In this document: in pieces, positions 43,164 to 52,611 of the stretch
Numbering within the stretch: the first letter of the stretch is position 1
Layout: each line of letters starts with the position of its first letter
Assembly: GCF_002764115.1 (NCBI RefSeq)
Contig: NZ_CP017940.1
Span: 1,214,501 to 1,278,500 of the forward strand
Length of the DNA: 64,000 bases
Reading direction: 5' to 3'
DNA from: Phyllobacterium zundukense
GTDB lineage: Bacteria; Pseudomonadota; Alphaproteobacteria; Rhizobiales; Rhizobiaceae
Translations under genes and position numbers: made by a program
Notes under the pieces: generated by a model
What the model was told of the DNA's origin: nothing
The model's input: the letters and a program-made list of their open reading frames with translations, nothing else
Databases searched by the model: none

Positions 43164-43643
43164 ATGGATAGACTCGACCGAAAAATTCTCCGCCTCCTCC
43201 AGGAGGATGCAACGCTTGCTGTGGCTGATGTCGCCAAGAAAGTCGGGCTTTCGACCACGCCATGCTGGCGCCGTATCCAGAAGCTGGAAGAAGACGGTGT
43301 AATCCAGCGCCGGGTTGCGGTTCTGGACCCGGTTCGCGTCAACACGCGAGTGACCGTATTTGTCTCGATCCGCACCGGTTCACACAGCAATGAGTGGTTG
43401 AAGCGCTTCTCCGAGGTTGTGCAGGAATTCCCCGAAGTGGTTGAATTCTATCGCATGAGTGGTGACGTCGATTATCTCCTGCGCGTTGTCGTGCCGGACA
43501 TCGCCGCCTATGATGCGGTCTACAAGCGGCTGATCACCAAGATCGATATCCGGGATGTATCGTCTGCCTTTGCCATGGAGCAGATCAAATACACCACTGA
43601 ATTGCCATTGGACTATATGAGCATTGAGAAAGAGCCGGCCTGA
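43164..43643 (+). CDS. Lrp/AsnC family transcriptional regulator
   Basis: The 159-residue protein has the Lrp helix-turn-helix (LDRKILRLLQEDATLAVADVAKKVGLSTTPCWRRIQKLEEDG) and the RAM domain with VEFYRMSGDVDYLLRVVV. An AGGG site nine bases upstream points to the second ATG. It lies beside a penicillin acylase and a dehydrogenase with no evident exporter, so its targets are unknown. It resembles the alphaproteobacterial Lrp branch that responds to leucine or aromatic acids. Confidence 0.9.
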   Translation: MDRLDRKILRLLQEDATLAVADVAKKVGLSTTPCWRRIQKLEEDGVIQRRVAVLDPVRVNTRVTVFVSIRTGSHSNEWLKRFSEVVQEFPEVVEFYRMSGDVDYLLRVVVPDIAAYDAVYKRLITKIDIRDVSSAFAMEQIKYTTELPLDYMSIEKEPA

Positions 43644-43659
43644 GGATATCAGGCCGGTA

Positions 43660-43681
43660 CCAAGGCGCTTGGCTTATTTTT
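43660..43681 (+). terminator. Terminator after lrp, within the dehydrogenase 3' end
   Basis: ccaag-gcg-cttgg is followed by cttattttt. Just before it is another strong hairpin (ccggcctga / tcaggccgg at 43635-43657), so transcription of lrp should end here before meeting the opposing gene. Confidence 0.6.
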
Positions 43682-44543
43682 CAAGCCGCGCCAGCAGGGA
43701 TGATGTATCCCAACGGCTGCCGCCCATGACCTGCACGTCCTTGTAGAACTGATCTATTAGCGCGGTCACCGGCAGCTTCGCATTGTTGCGATCCGCTTCT
43801 GCGAGGCAAATACCCAGATCCTTGCGCATCCAGTCGACGGCAAAACCGAAATCATATTTTCCGGCATTCATGGTCTTGTGACGGTTTTCCATCTGCCACG
43901 AACCGGCTGCCCCCTTGGAAATGACCTCGATGACTTTTTCGATATCGAGACCAGCTTTCTTGCCGAAATGAATACCTTCCGCGAGGCCTTGGACAAGGCC
44001 GGCGATGCAGATCTGGTTGATCATCTTGGTCAATTGCCCGGCGCCTGCTGGCCCCATCAGGCCAACCATCTTGGCAAAGGATTCGATGACCGGCTTAGCC
44101 CTGTCGAATGCATCCTGCTCACCGCCAACCATGACCGTCAGCGCGCCATTTTCGGCGCCTGCCTGACCACCGGAGACCGGGGCGTCGAGAAAGTGGAAGC
44201 CTCTCTTGCGCGCTTCCGCATCGAGTTCGCGTGCAACTTCTGCAGAGGCGGTTGTGTTGTCGATGAAAATTGAGCCCTTCTTCATCGAGTGAAACGCACC
44301 GTTCTCGCCGATCGTCACGGAGCGCAGGTCGTCATCATTGCCGACACAGGAAAAGACGAAATCCTTGCCCGCTGCAGCCTCTTGCGGCGTCGGCGCGTGA
44401 GCGCCCTTGAACTGTTCCGCCCACTTCTTTGCCTTCTCGCTGCTGCGATTGAAGACCGTGACGTCATGGCCGCCGCGTGTTTTGAGATGACCCGCCATCG
44501 GGTACCCCATGACGCCAAGACCAATAAAAGCGACTGTTGCCAT
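43674..44543 (-). CDS. 3-hydroxyisobutyrate dehydrogenase-family enzyme
   Basis: The 289-residue beta-hydroxyacid dehydrogenase has the NAD(P) fold (FIGLGVMGYPMAGHL, residues 5-19), DAPVSGGQAGAENGALTVMVGG (about 117-138) and the catalytic-lysine helix GAGQLTKMINQICI. Such enzymes reduce or oxidise 3-hydroxyisobutyrate, tartronate semialdehyde or glyoxylate; the specific acid is not known. Start ATG with GAGGAAAC; an upstream frame extension is unsupported. Confidence 0.87.
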   Translation of the reverse strand: MATVAFIGLGVMGYPMAGHLKTRGGHDVTVFNRSSEKAKKWAEQFKGAHAPTPQEAAAGKDFVFSCVGNDDDLRSVTIGENGAFHSMKKGSIFIDNTTASAEVARELDAEARKRGFHFLDAPVSGGQAGAENGALTVMVGGEQDAFDRAKPVIESFAKMVGLMGPAGAGQLTKMINQICIAGLVQGLAEGIHFGKKAGLDIEKVIEVISKGAAGSWQMENRHKTMNAGKYDFGFAVDWMRKDLGICLAEADRNNAKLPVTALIDQFYKDVQVMGGSRWDTSSLLARLEK

Positions 44544-44608
44544 TCCGTAGTTTCCTCTGTCAGATAGGCCCATAGTGTTGAGTACCAGGATCGGGGGACG
44601 TTAGGACA

Positions 44609-47068
44609 ATGCGGCGGATCATCAAAGGCCTATTGTGGATTGTTTTTTCCCTCATCCCCATAGCACTACTTGCCTCAGTTCTTGGTTACGTCTGGCTTGC
44701 ACGCTCGGTCGCGCCCGCAACCGGCGATATGGTGCTGGCGGATCTTTCCGCACCGGTGACGATCACCCGCGATAAGAATGCCGTTCCGCACATCAGTGGC
44801 AATTCGGTTGATGACGTTCTGATGGCCCTTGGCTTTGTGCATGCCCAGGAGCGCCTCTGGCAGATGGAAGTGAACCGGATGGCCGGGCAGGGCCGCCTGT
44901 CCGAGCTTTTCGGTGACAAGACTATCTTCACCGACCGTTTCATCCGCTCAATCGGCCTCTACGAATCGGCGGAAAGCTCCGTTGCGGCGCTCAATGATGC
45001 GGACCGCAAGAAGATCGACTCCTATGTGCGCGGAATCAACGCATTCATTGACAGCGCCGCCCCGGTTTTCGGCTCCAAATATTCGCCGGAATTCGTCATC
45101 CTCGGCCATTCGCCGGAAAAATGGACCGCTGCCGATGTAATCGTGACGTTGAAACTGATGTCGGTGTCCCTTGCCGCCAATATCGACGACGAAGTCTTGC
45201 GCTTGAAGTTTGCCCGTCTTGGCATGAATGATGCGGAGATCGCGGATCTTCAACCGCCTGTGGCCGGCGATACTCCACCGCCCTTGCCGGATTTGAGGCA
45301 GGCGCTTGGATTGTCTAGCGGCACAATCAAGACCGGAGCACTTGAGGCCGAAAGGCAATTTGCGTCGCTGAACGAAATCATGTCCACCGGTGCGTCGAAC
45401 AATTGGGTCATCGGCGGTACTCGGACCGAGACCGGAAAACCCATTCTCGCCAATGATCCGCACCTTGGACTGTCGGCACCTGCCATCTGGTATCTTGCGC
45501 ACCTGCAAGTGAAAAATGCAGATGGTTCATCGAAGAACCTTGTCGGCGTGACGTTGCCCGGAGCGCCGCTCGTGTTGCTGGGTCGAAACGACAGAGTCGC
45601 TTGGGGATTTACCAATACCGGTTCAGACGTTCAGGACATCTTCGTCGAAAGGATCAATCCTGCCAATCCCAACGAATATCAGACGCCGGAGGGTTTCCAG
45701 CCTTTCGAGAAGAAGAGTGTAGCGATCAGGGTTAAAGGCGGCGACACCGTCAATTTCGAGCGCCTGGTCACGCGGCACGGCCCGGTCTTGCCTGCCGATT
45801 ATCGCGGGCTTGACCACTACCTTCCAGAGGGCGCAGTTGCATCACTGTCCTGGACCGCCTTGGCTGGTGACGATACAACGATTTCGGCAGGCCTGAAGCT
45901 CTGGGATTTTGCCAGCGTGCTGGATTACCAGAATGGCATGCGCGAATTCGTGACGCCGATGCAGTCGATCGTCATTGCCGATGTGGATGGGAACATCGGC
46001 ATGATCGCGCCGGGGCGGGTTCCAATGCGTGACCCCGCCAATCAGATCATGGGCCGCGCCCCGTCGCCGGGTTGGGACGCGACCTACGATTGGAAGGGCT
46101 TTATTCCGTACGAGGAACTGCCACGCGTCTATAATCCTGCCGATAGTGTTCTGGCGACCGCCAACACCAAGATCGTCGATTCAAGTTACCCGCATTTCCT
46201 CACCTTCGATTGGGATGAACCCTGGCGGTTCGAGCGGATCAAGACATTGGTCTATGGTGCAAACCAGCAGACGATGGGAACCAATCGCAAGGTACAGGGC
46301 GATGCTTACGACAATGCCTATGCGGCCTTGTTGCCGGTCATGCTCAAGCTGGTCGAAGGAAGAGGCGATGTGGACCAGGGCATCATCACGCAATTGAGCG
46401 GGTGGGATTTTGTCGAGGACCGCGCACGCATCGAGCCTTTGCTTTTCAATGCATGGCTCAGGATGGCAATGAAGCGCATCCTTGAAGATGATCTCGGTGA
46501 TGCCTTCCCATCCTTCTGGCAGGGGCATGTCGATGCCATGTTGCGCTGGCTCGGTCCGACGCCGGCTCGCAACTGGTGCGACGATGGTCGCACGCCGGAG
46601 AAGGAGAGTTGCGGCGACATCCTTGCACTGGCTCTTGGCGACGCGGTCAAGGATCTCGATACGCGTATGGGCTCTGACCGATCAAAATGGAACTGGGGCG
46701 CGCTGCACTATGCCTATGGCGCGCACCGGCCGTTTTCCCAAGTCAGCCCGCTCGATCGTTTGTTCAATGTCACCGTGCCTGCATCCGGCGGCGCCTTCAG
46801 TCTTGATCGAGGAAAATCGTCGTTTACCGACGAAAGCAATCCTTACCGGGTAACCCATGGCACCAGCTATCGCGGCCTGTTCGATCTCGCCAGTCTCGAC
46901 CGCTCGACCTATATCCAGACCACGGGCCAATCGGGAAATGTCTTCTCGTCCAATTACCGGGATTTCGCGCAGAAATGGGCGGATACCGAAGCGATCACAA
47001 TTCCAACTGATGAGAAGGCCTATGAGGAAGGCCTGCTCGGGGTGTGGCGCCTTAAGCCGAAAAATTAG
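44609..47068 (+). CDS. Penicillin acylase family protein
   Basis: The 819-residue N-terminal-nucleophile hydrolase has an N-terminal membrane anchor (about 5-30), an alpha chain, a linker, and the beta chain beginning near Ser263 in STGASNNWVIGG, the autocatalytic cleavage site and nucleophile of the family. Later SDVQDIFVERINP and the GFTN...G region support the fold. Substrates include acyl-homoserine lactones and beta-lactams in other members; that this one quenches quorum signals is possible but unproved. Convergent with a GST gene. Confidence 0.9.
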   Translation: MRRIIKGLLWIVFSLIPIALLASVLGYVWLARSVAPATGDMVLADLSAPVTITRDKNAVPHISGNSVDDVLMALGFVHAQERLWQMEVNRMAGQGRLSELFGDKTIFTDRFIRSIGLYESAESSVAALNDADRKKIDSYVRGINAFIDSAAPVFGSKYSPEFVILGHSPEKWTAADVIVTLKLMSVSLAANIDDEVLRLKFARLGMNDAEIADLQPPVAGDTPPPLPDLRQALGLSSGTIKTGALEAERQFASLNEIMSTGASNNWVIGGTRTETGKPILANDPHLGLSAPAIWYLAHLQVKNADGSSKNLVGVTLPGAPLVLLGRNDRVAWGFTNTGSDVQDIFVERINPANPNEYQTPEGFQPFEKKSVAIRVKGGDTVNFERLVTRHGPVLPADYRGLDHYLPEGAVASLSWTALAGDDTTISAGLKLWDFASVLDYQNGMREFVTPMQSIVIADVDGNIGMIAPGRVPMRDPANQIMGRAPSPGWDATYDWKGFIPYEELPRVYNPADSVLATANTKIVDSSYPHFLTFDWDEPWRFERIKTLVYGANQQTMGTNRKVQGDAYDNAYAALLPVMLKLVEGRGDVDQGIITQLSGWDFVEDRARIEPLLFNAWLRMAMKRILEDDLGDAFPSFWQGHVDAMLRWLGPTPARNWCDDGRTPEKESCGDILALALGDAVKDLDTRMGSDRSKWNWGALHYAYGAHRPFSQVSPLDRLFNVTVPASGGAFSLDRGKSSFTDESNPYRVTHGTSYRGLFDLASLDRSTYIQTTGQSGNVFSSNYRDFAQKWADTEAITIPTDEKAYEEGLLGVWRLKPKN

Positions 47069-47083
47069 GTAAGCAGATGCCGC

Positions 47084-47704
47084 TCAGGTGAGGGGGACCA
47101 TCACTGACTTTTGATATGCCGGGCGCTCTTTAAGGCGCTCGTACCAGGCGGCAAGATGCGGGTGATCTGGCCGATCGATCGGCATTTCGAACCAGGCATA
47201 GGCGAAGCAACCGAGCGGGATGTCGCCTACACCGAATTTTGGGCCGGATAGGAAAGGCTGCGAGGCGAGTGCAGCGTCGACAATGGCAAATAGCCTGCCG
47301 CAGTCTTGAATGCCCTTTTCCTTGGCCGCATGATCCTGCTTGTCGGGTGTGAGACGCACAACATTCCAGAAGACGTCGCGGAACGGGGTAGCGAGCGTGG
47401 ACGTTGCCCAGTCCATCCACCTTTCAGCCTTGGCCCTTGCTCCGGCATCCTCGATATGGAGCGTCGATTGACCATACTGTGCGGCAAGGTAGCGGACGAT
47501 GGTGTTGCTTTCCCAAAGCACCAGGTCTTTGTCTTCCAGCGTTGGAACCAGCCCATTCGGATTCTTCGCACGATATTCGGGATCGGATACGATGCCGAAT
47601 GCGCCTCCAGCTGGAATGTTCTCGTAGGGGACGCCGACTTCTTCCGCAGCCCAGAGTACCTTCTTAACGTTGGTCGAGTTTGTCCGGCCCCAGATCTTCA
47701 GCAT
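47084..47704 (-). CDS. Glutathione S-transferase
   Basis: The 206-residue GST starts LKIWGRTNSTNVKKVLWAAEEVGV with the Asn-Ser-type active-site region, and keeps NPNGLVPTLEDKDLVLWESNTIVRYLAAQYG with the glutathione-binding ES pair, then an all-alpha C-domain. It follows convergently 16 bases from the acylase stop. The substrate is unknown; beta or theta-like group. Confidence 0.87.
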   Translation of the reverse strand: MLKIWGRTNSTNVKKVLWAAEEVGVPYENIPAGGAFGIVSDPEYRAKNPNGLVPTLEDKDLVLWESNTIVRYLAAQYGQSTLHIEDAGARAKAERWMDWATSTLATPFRDVFWNVVRLTPDKQDHAAKEKGIQDCGRLFAIVDAALASQPFLSGPKFGVGDIPLGCFAYAWFEMPIDRPDHPHLAAWYERLKERPAYQKSVMVPLT

Positions 47705-47732
47705 GGTTCAGATTCTCTTTTCGGTGGATTTT

Positions 47733-48569
47733 CTAGCGAATCAGGTGGCGCGTAATGCGGCGCTCCATCCAATCCCATAGATGCCGCAGTATTTCCACCA
47801 GGACCAGGTAAATGATTGCCGTCCATAGGTAGGTCTGGAAGTCAAATGTGCGTGAATAGGCCAGCTTTGTATAACCCATGAGGTCATAGACCGAAATCAA
47901 GGCGACGATTGCAGAGCCTTTGATCATCAGGATAACTTCATTGCCATAGGGTCGCAATGCCACGATCAAAGCTTGCGGCAGGATGATCTTCCAGAAGGTG
48001 ACGAATTTTGGAATTCCGAGCGAGGCTGCTCCTTCCCATTGCCCCAATGAAACGCTGCGGATGGCACCCCGCAAGATCTCAGCCTGATAGGCTGCGGTGT
48101 TGAGGGCAAACGCCAGCAGGGCACAAAACCAGGCTTCACGGAACAGGACCCACAACCCAATTGACTGGAGTTCTTTGTTGAATGAGCCGACGCCGTAATA
48201 AATCAGGAATACCTGGGCAATCAACGGCGTCCCACGGAAGAAATAGACGTAGAAATAGGCAATCGTCGAAATGATGCTGCTCTTGCTCAAGCGGCCCAAT
48301 ACGACCGGAACCGACAGCACCGCGCCGAGAATGATCGAACTACCGACAAGGGTGATCGTGGTTCCGAGGCCAGACAGATACGTAGGGCCATACTTCTTTA
48401 CGAGCTCGATATTCCAGGCACTGTAAAGATAGAGCAGCAGACCAAGGATGAGAGCAGCCCAGATACCAACGAGAATGTGACCGATCACGCGTGATCGGGT
48501 CCAGCGTTTTGGCGGTGCGGGCGGGCGCAAAACTGTCGGTGTCCGCGCGTTGATGAAGCTCTCGGTCAT
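47733..48569 (-). CDS. Amino-acid ABC transporter permease (HisM-type)
   Basis: The 278-residue permease has five to six helices and the EAA loop region EGAASLGIPKFVTFWKIILPQAL near residues 190-212, which contacts the ATPase. With the preceding HisQ-type subunit it forms the membrane channel of a polar amino-acid importer. Its ATG overlaps the stop of the upstream permease gene (ATGA). A 10-codon earlier ATG is less likely. Confidence 0.88.
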   Translation of the reverse strand: MTESFINARTPTVLRPPAPPKRWTRSRVIGHILVGIWAALILGLLLYLYSAWNIELVKKYGPTYLSGLGTTITLVGSSIILGAVLSVPVVLGRLSKSSIISTIAYFYVYFFRGTPLIAQVFLIYYGVGSFNKELQSIGLWVLFREAWFCALLAFALNTAAYQAEILRGAIRSVSLGQWEGAASLGIPKFVTFWKIILPQALIVALRPYGNEVILMIKGSAIVALISVYDLMGYTKLAYSRTFDFQTYLWTAIIYLVLVEILRHLWDWMERRITRHLIR

Positions 48570-49279
48570 CGCTTTGCCCCGCTTTTGGCCGCCCAACGAT
48601 CAATGCCATCGATGACGAAGGATGAAAGGATGGCAAGCGCGAGATAAATCATGCAAGCCGTGCCGTAGAACAGGAAGGCGTGTTTGGTCACGCGGGCAGC
48701 AACGGAGGTCTGGCGCAATATGTCGGCAAGTCCGATCGCTGAGACGAGCGCTGTGTCCTTGAGCAGGATCATCCAGAGATTGCCCAGGCCGGGAAGTGCT
48801 ATGCGGATCAGTTGCGGCAGGATGACCTTGCGCATTGTCTGACCGTTGGATAGGCCAATGGCGTAGCCGCCTTCGTACTGGCCCTTTGGGATGGCGCGAA
48901 AAGCCGAGAGAAACACTTCACTGGCATAGGAAGAAAATACAGTGCCCATCGCGAACATGCCGGCGATGAATGAATTGATCTCGATAGTCCCGGTATAGCC
49001 AAGCATCTGGCCCAGCATCTGGATACCGATCTGCCCGCCGAAATAGACCAGGAACAGGGTGAGCAGTTCAGGCAAACCACGGAATATCGTCGTGTACATG
49101 TTTGCAGCAAGCTTGACAGACGGTTCGGAAGACTGCTTGCCGAGAGCGACAAAAAAGCCGATCGCCAGCCCGAGTGGCAGCGTTGCAAGTGCCAAACTGA
49201 CCGTAACGAGAACACCGCTGGCAATGCTTGGGCCCCATCCGCCTTCGCCAAAACCAAGTAACGCTATTGAGCCTTCCAT
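48566..49279 (-). CDS. Amino-acid ABC transporter permease (HisQ-type)
   Basis: The 237-residue permease has a PAAT-type membrane domain with the EAA region EGGYAIGLSNGQTMRKVILPQLIRIA and a proline-rich first helix. It is the HisQ partner to the HisM subunit. The ATG at 49279 replaces a TTG two codons earlier. The ribosome site is weak, and a 12-bp perfect hairpin lies between it and the binding-protein gene. Confidence 0.87.
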   Translation of the reverse strand: MEGSIALLGFGEGGWGPSIASGVLVTVSLALATLPLGLAIGFFVALGKQSSEPSVKLAANMYTTIFRGLPELLTLFLVYFGGQIGIQMLGQMLGYTGTIEINSFIAGMFAMGTVFSSYASEVFLSAFRAIPKGQYEGGYAIGLSNGQTMRKVILPQLIRIALPGLGNLWMILLKDTALVSAIGLADILRQTSVAARVTKHAFLFYGTACMIYLALAILSSFVIDGIDRWAAKSGAKR

Positions 49280-49355
49280 AGGCAACTTTCGTGTCTTGCG
49301 GGCTATTCCCCAGGCTCTTTTTCGAGCCAGCCCGTCATTTTTCGAAGTTCATGGC

Positions 49356-49381
49356 GTAGATGGCGGCTCGCCGCCATCTAC
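49356..49381 (-). promoter_or_regulatory. 12-bp perfect hairpin between binding-protein and permease genes
   Basis: gtagatggcggc - tc - gccgccatctac lies about 28 bases after the binding-protein stop. It has no T-run on the minus strand and so is more likely an mRNA 3'-stabilising stem that raises binding-protein mRNA above permease mRNA, as in other ABC operons. That function is inferred. Confidence 0.6.
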
Positions 49382-49408
49382 ATTTCTTATCAAGTCAGCG
49401 CGGTCGGC

Positions 49409-50200
49409 TCAATCCTCGCCGCCGTAAACGTCGATCTTGAAGTACTTGTCGTTGATTTCCTTGTACTTCCCGTTCTTGCGGATCGCTGCAATAGCGGTGC
49501 TGAACTTATCTGCGAGGGCAGTATTGCCCTTCTTCACAGTCACGCCGGCGCCTGGGCCATGAATCTTGACATCAGGCTCGATGGTTCCAAGGAGCTTGCA
49601 GCATGCACCGGCCTCGCTGTCGAGCCACTGGCCGAGCACGATCACGTCGTCCATTGCAGCGTCGATACGACCGTTGGCCATTTCGAGTTTGTACTCGTCA
49701 GCCGTTGGATACATCTTGATTTCGGAGCCGCTATATTTGGCCTCGGCAAAGTTCGAGTGGCTGGTGGAAGCCTGAACGCCAAGGGTCTTGCCCTTTAGTG
49801 CTTCCGGAGTGATGTCCTTGATGTCGGAATCCTTCGGTACCACGATGGCAGGTGGAGTGTTGTAGTACTTCTTCGAGAAATCGACCTTCTCCAGACGTTC
49901 CGGAGTGATCGACATCGACGCGATGATTGCGTCGAATTTGCCAGCCTGCAGAGCCGGGATCATGCCGTCCCAATCCTGGGTTACGAAGGTGCATTCTGCC
50001 TTCATCTCTTCGCACAGAGCCTTGCCGATATCGATGTCGAAGCCTTCCAGCTTGCCATCTGGCGTCAGATTATTGAACGGCGGGTAGGCACCTTCGGAAG
50101 CGATTGTCAGCTTAAGGGCGTCCTCTGCGTGAGCCACACCCATGGTAAAGGCCAGGGCTGCAGCGGAAATCGCGAGTGCGAGACGCTTGTTGATACGCAT
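49409..50200 (-). CDS. Polar amino-acid ABC transporter binding protein
   Basis: The 263-residue periplasmic protein has a signal peptide (cleavage near AHAE, residue 25) and the SBP_bac_3 fold: IASEGAYPPFNNLTPDGKLEGFDIDIGKALCEEM, the binding site region DWDGMIPALQAGKFDAIIASMSITPERLEKVDFSKKYY, and VQASTSHSNFAE. It is close to HisJ/ArgT/lysine-arginine-ornithine binders, so a basic amino acid is probable. RBS AGAGAGGT. First gene of the operon; no ATPase gene follows in this window. Confidence 0.9.
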   Translation of the reverse strand: MRINKRLALAISAAALAFTMGVAHAEDALKLTIASEGAYPPFNNLTPDGKLEGFDIDIGKALCEEMKAECTFVTQDWDGMIPALQAGKFDAIIASMSITPERLEKVDFSKKYYNTPPAIVVPKDSDIKDITPEALKGKTLGVQASTSHSNFAEAKYSGSEIKMYPTADEYKLEMANGRIDAAMDDVIVLGQWLDSEAGACCKLLGTIEPDVKIHGPGAGVTVKKGNTALADKFSTAIAAIRKNGKYKEINDKYFKIDVYGGED

Positions 50201-50416
50201 TTATTTGAACCTCTCTTTTATGGCCCGGCTGTTCCCCTGTTCTTTTGGACAGCCTTCCGGGCAAGTCGCAGTTTTTTACTGCTCCTACGCGGATATTCCC
50301 ACTAGTTTTCAGCCAAATGCAACCGGGAATCGTGCGTCGCCGAACGAATCTAAAGGGCAAAATCACATTAATGTTTTTGACCTTATACTTTTGTTGCGCA
50401 CGTTCGGGTTGAAACG

Positions 50417-50950
50417 TCATTTTCTGACACGCCTGTCGCGAAGGCCGGTTTCACGCTCAATCAGATCAGCCAGTCCAGGTATATCGTCGAGGTCATAGAC
50501 GGGAATGTGCTCCCCGGCGATGGGATGGTCGCTTGCAATGGCTACAATCGCCGGGTCGTTCAGCGTCAAGCGTTCTCCGGACCGACCTTCCAGTCTTCTG
50601 GTCTCAATCTTCTTGTGATGCTCACGCTTATAGCCTTCGACGAGCACAAGATCACAAGGTGCAAAGCGGGCAATGATCTCAGCAAGCGAGGGCTCTCCTT
50701 CCTCTGCCAGCTCATGCATAAGCGCCCAGCGTTGATCCGAAACAATGGCGACTTCACCCGCACCGGCCTTCCTGTGACGCCACGAATCCGTACCCTCCTT
50801 GTCGATATCGAAATCGTGATGGGCATGCTTGATCGTCGATACTTTCCAGCCCCGCCGTGTCAGTTCATTCACGAGTTTGACGGTGAGGGTGGTCTTGCCC
50901 GAATTTTTCCAGCCAGTGATACCGAATATGTGATGCGTGGCGGATGTCAT
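50417..50950 (-). CDS. mobB: Molybdopterin-guanine dinucleotide biosynthesis protein MobB
   Basis: The 177-residue GTP-binding adaptor has the P-loop GWKNSGKTTL (about 13-22), DKEGTDSWRHRKAGA, and LVEGYKREHHKKIE. It assists MobA in adding GMP to molybdopterin. The ATG at 50950 overlaps the mobA stop. Upstream genes mobA and a DMT transporter are transcribed with it. Confidence 0.9.
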   Translation of the reverse strand: MTSATHHIFGITGWKNSGKTTLTVKLVNELTRRGWKVSTIKHAHHDFDIDKEGTDSWRHRKAGAGEVAIVSDQRWALMHELAEEGEPSLAEIIARFAPCDLVLVEGYKREHHKKIETRRLEGRSGERLTLNDPAIVAIASDHPIAGEHIPVYDLDDIPGLADLIERETGLRDRRVRK

Positions 50951-51582
50951 TTCGTTGTGATCCATCTTTGCCGGGCGTCGGCAATATCCTGCGGCGTATT
51001 GATATTGAAGAATGGATCGAACAGCGTGCCCGAATGCGTTGTCACAATGGGAAATTCCGCAATTTTATGTGGGTGGCCTTCGATCCAGGCAATGACGCGG
51101 CGATTTTTATCATCGCTCAACCAATGGCGAAGATCTGTTTTGAGAAAGACCGGCCAGAGGCCGAATACCGGATGAAGCCTGTCTCCGGACGCAGCGACGC
51201 CGATATGGCCAGGTGCTTCGGCAATGGAGCGGCGAAGTGTATGGACAAGGTCATCGGGGAAAAAGGGCGTGTCGATCGCCACGGTCAGGATGTGCGAGAA
51301 AGGCGTGGCCTGATTGTTGGCCCATTCCATTGCCGCCAGAATACCGGCGAGCGGCCCGGCAAAGCCGCTAATGTCGTCAGGGATCACCGGCACGCGCAAA
51401 TTCGAGAATTGCCCGGGATCGCCGTTGCTGTTCAACGCGATGATCTCGATCTGGCGCGATAGGCGTTCGTGCACATGGTCGATCAGGCGTCGATCGCCGA
51501 AGGGCAGCATTGCCTTGTCCTGCCCATCCATCCGGCGGGATTGTCCACCCGCCAGTATTATGCCCGCAATTCGCACATTCAC
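50947..51582 (-). CDS. mobA: Molybdenum cofactor guanylyltransferase MobA
   Basis: The 211-residue enzyme transfers GMP from GTP to molybdopterin. The nucleotide-binding motif LAGGQSRRMDGQDKAML (about 10-26) and the acidic metal site TVAIDTPFF are present, with GFAGPLAGILAAMEWA in between. It starts with GTG, overlapping the stop of the DMT transporter gene (GTGA), so three genes are translationally linked. Confidence 0.92.
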   Translation of the reverse strand: MNVRIAGIILAGGQSRRMDGQDKAMLPFGDRRLIDHVHERLSRQIEIIALNSNGDPGQFSNLRVPVIPDDISGFAGPLAGILAAMEWANNQATPFSHILTVAIDTPFFPDDLVHTLRRSIAEAPGHIGVAASGDRLHPVFGLWPVFLKTDLRHWLSDDKNRRVIAWIEGHPHKIAEFPIVTTHSGTLFDPFFNINTPQDIADARQRWITTK

Positions 51583-52511
51583 ACTCCATCCGGTGAAGTT
51601 GTTGCCGCTGCCGCCGCGATCGCCACCGGCTTCATTCGGTCGACGATACGCTCACGGTAGAGCGTATAAAGCCCGCTGCCAATGACGATGATGGAGCCTA
51701 TGATCATCGGAATGTCCGGCAAATCGCCAAAGAACAGAAATCCGAGCAGGATTGCCCAGATCAGACTGGTGTAGCGGAAAGGCGCAACGAACGAGATCTC
51801 GCCCTCACGCATGGCGAGAATGATGAAGTGGTAAGCGACGATGACGCAGCAGGCCGCAAGCGTCAGAAGCAGGGTGTTTGTCAAGGTCATCGGCGTCCAG
51901 CCACCAAGCGGACCGATCATCGCCACTCCGGCCAGGGAAACGCCGGCCGATGTCAACGCCGAGATCATCAGAACGGGAATGGTTCTGGGCACTTTACGTG
52001 TTGCGAGATCGCGTAGCGCGGCAAAAACGACTGTGATGACAATCAGGAAAATATAGGGGCTTACACCCTCATTGCCGGGTCGCACGATGATGAGCACCCC
52101 GGAAAAACCGATAATGATCGCGATCCAGCGCCGCCAGCCCACGGGCTCGCCGAAGAACATCGCCGCGCCCATGGTAACGACCAGAGGCAGGGCCTGCAGG
52201 ATCGCCGATGTCAGAGCGAGGGGAACATGGACAAGAGCGACAAGAAAGCTGACCGTTCCGACCACTTCGCCGATAACCCGCAGAATTGTCATTTTGTGCA
52301 GAGCTTCGCGCAACGGTATCAACATACCTTGGTGCCAGGCGAGTGCAAGGATCAGTATGGTGGCGATCGATCCGCGTACGAGCATCACCTGGCCCATATT
52401 CATGTGCTCGGCGACGAACTTTACCGTCGCATCATTGAAGGTGAAGCTCGCCATGCCGATAGCCATGAACAAACTGCCACGCAGATTGGGGGATAGCGCC
52501 AAGATCGTCAT
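51579..52511 (-). CDS. DMT/EamA family transporter
   Basis: The 310-residue membrane protein has ten predicted helices as two EamA repeats (about 10-145 and 155-290), with the typical GVLIIVRPG at the first repeat's end. The substrate is unknown; related proteins export amino acids, riboflavin or metabolites. It leads the mobA-mobB genes but there is no direct link to molybdenum. Ribosome site poor. Confidence 0.83.
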   Translation of the reverse strand: MTILALSPNLRGSLFMAIGMASFTFNDATVKFVAEHMNMGQVMLVRGSIATILILALAWHQGMLIPLREALHKMTILRVIGEVVGTVSFLVALVHVPLALTSAILQALPLVVTMGAAMFFGEPVGWRRWIAIIIGFSGVLIIVRPGNEGVSPYIFLIVITVVFAALRDLATRKVPRTIPVLMISALTSAGVSLAGVAMIGPLGGWTPMTLTNTLLLTLAACCVIVAYHFIILAMREGEISFVAPFRYTSLIWAILLGFLFFGDLPDIPMIIGSIIVIGSGLYTLYRERIVDRMKPVAIAAAAATTSPDGV

Positions 52512-52611
52512 TCCAAATGGGTGCAGCGATTCTCCTCCAGAATCGCATAGGTTGATATATCAACCTGCGCCGTTCAACGCATTCGGAATATTGGGGAGCC
52601 GGGAAGTAAGT

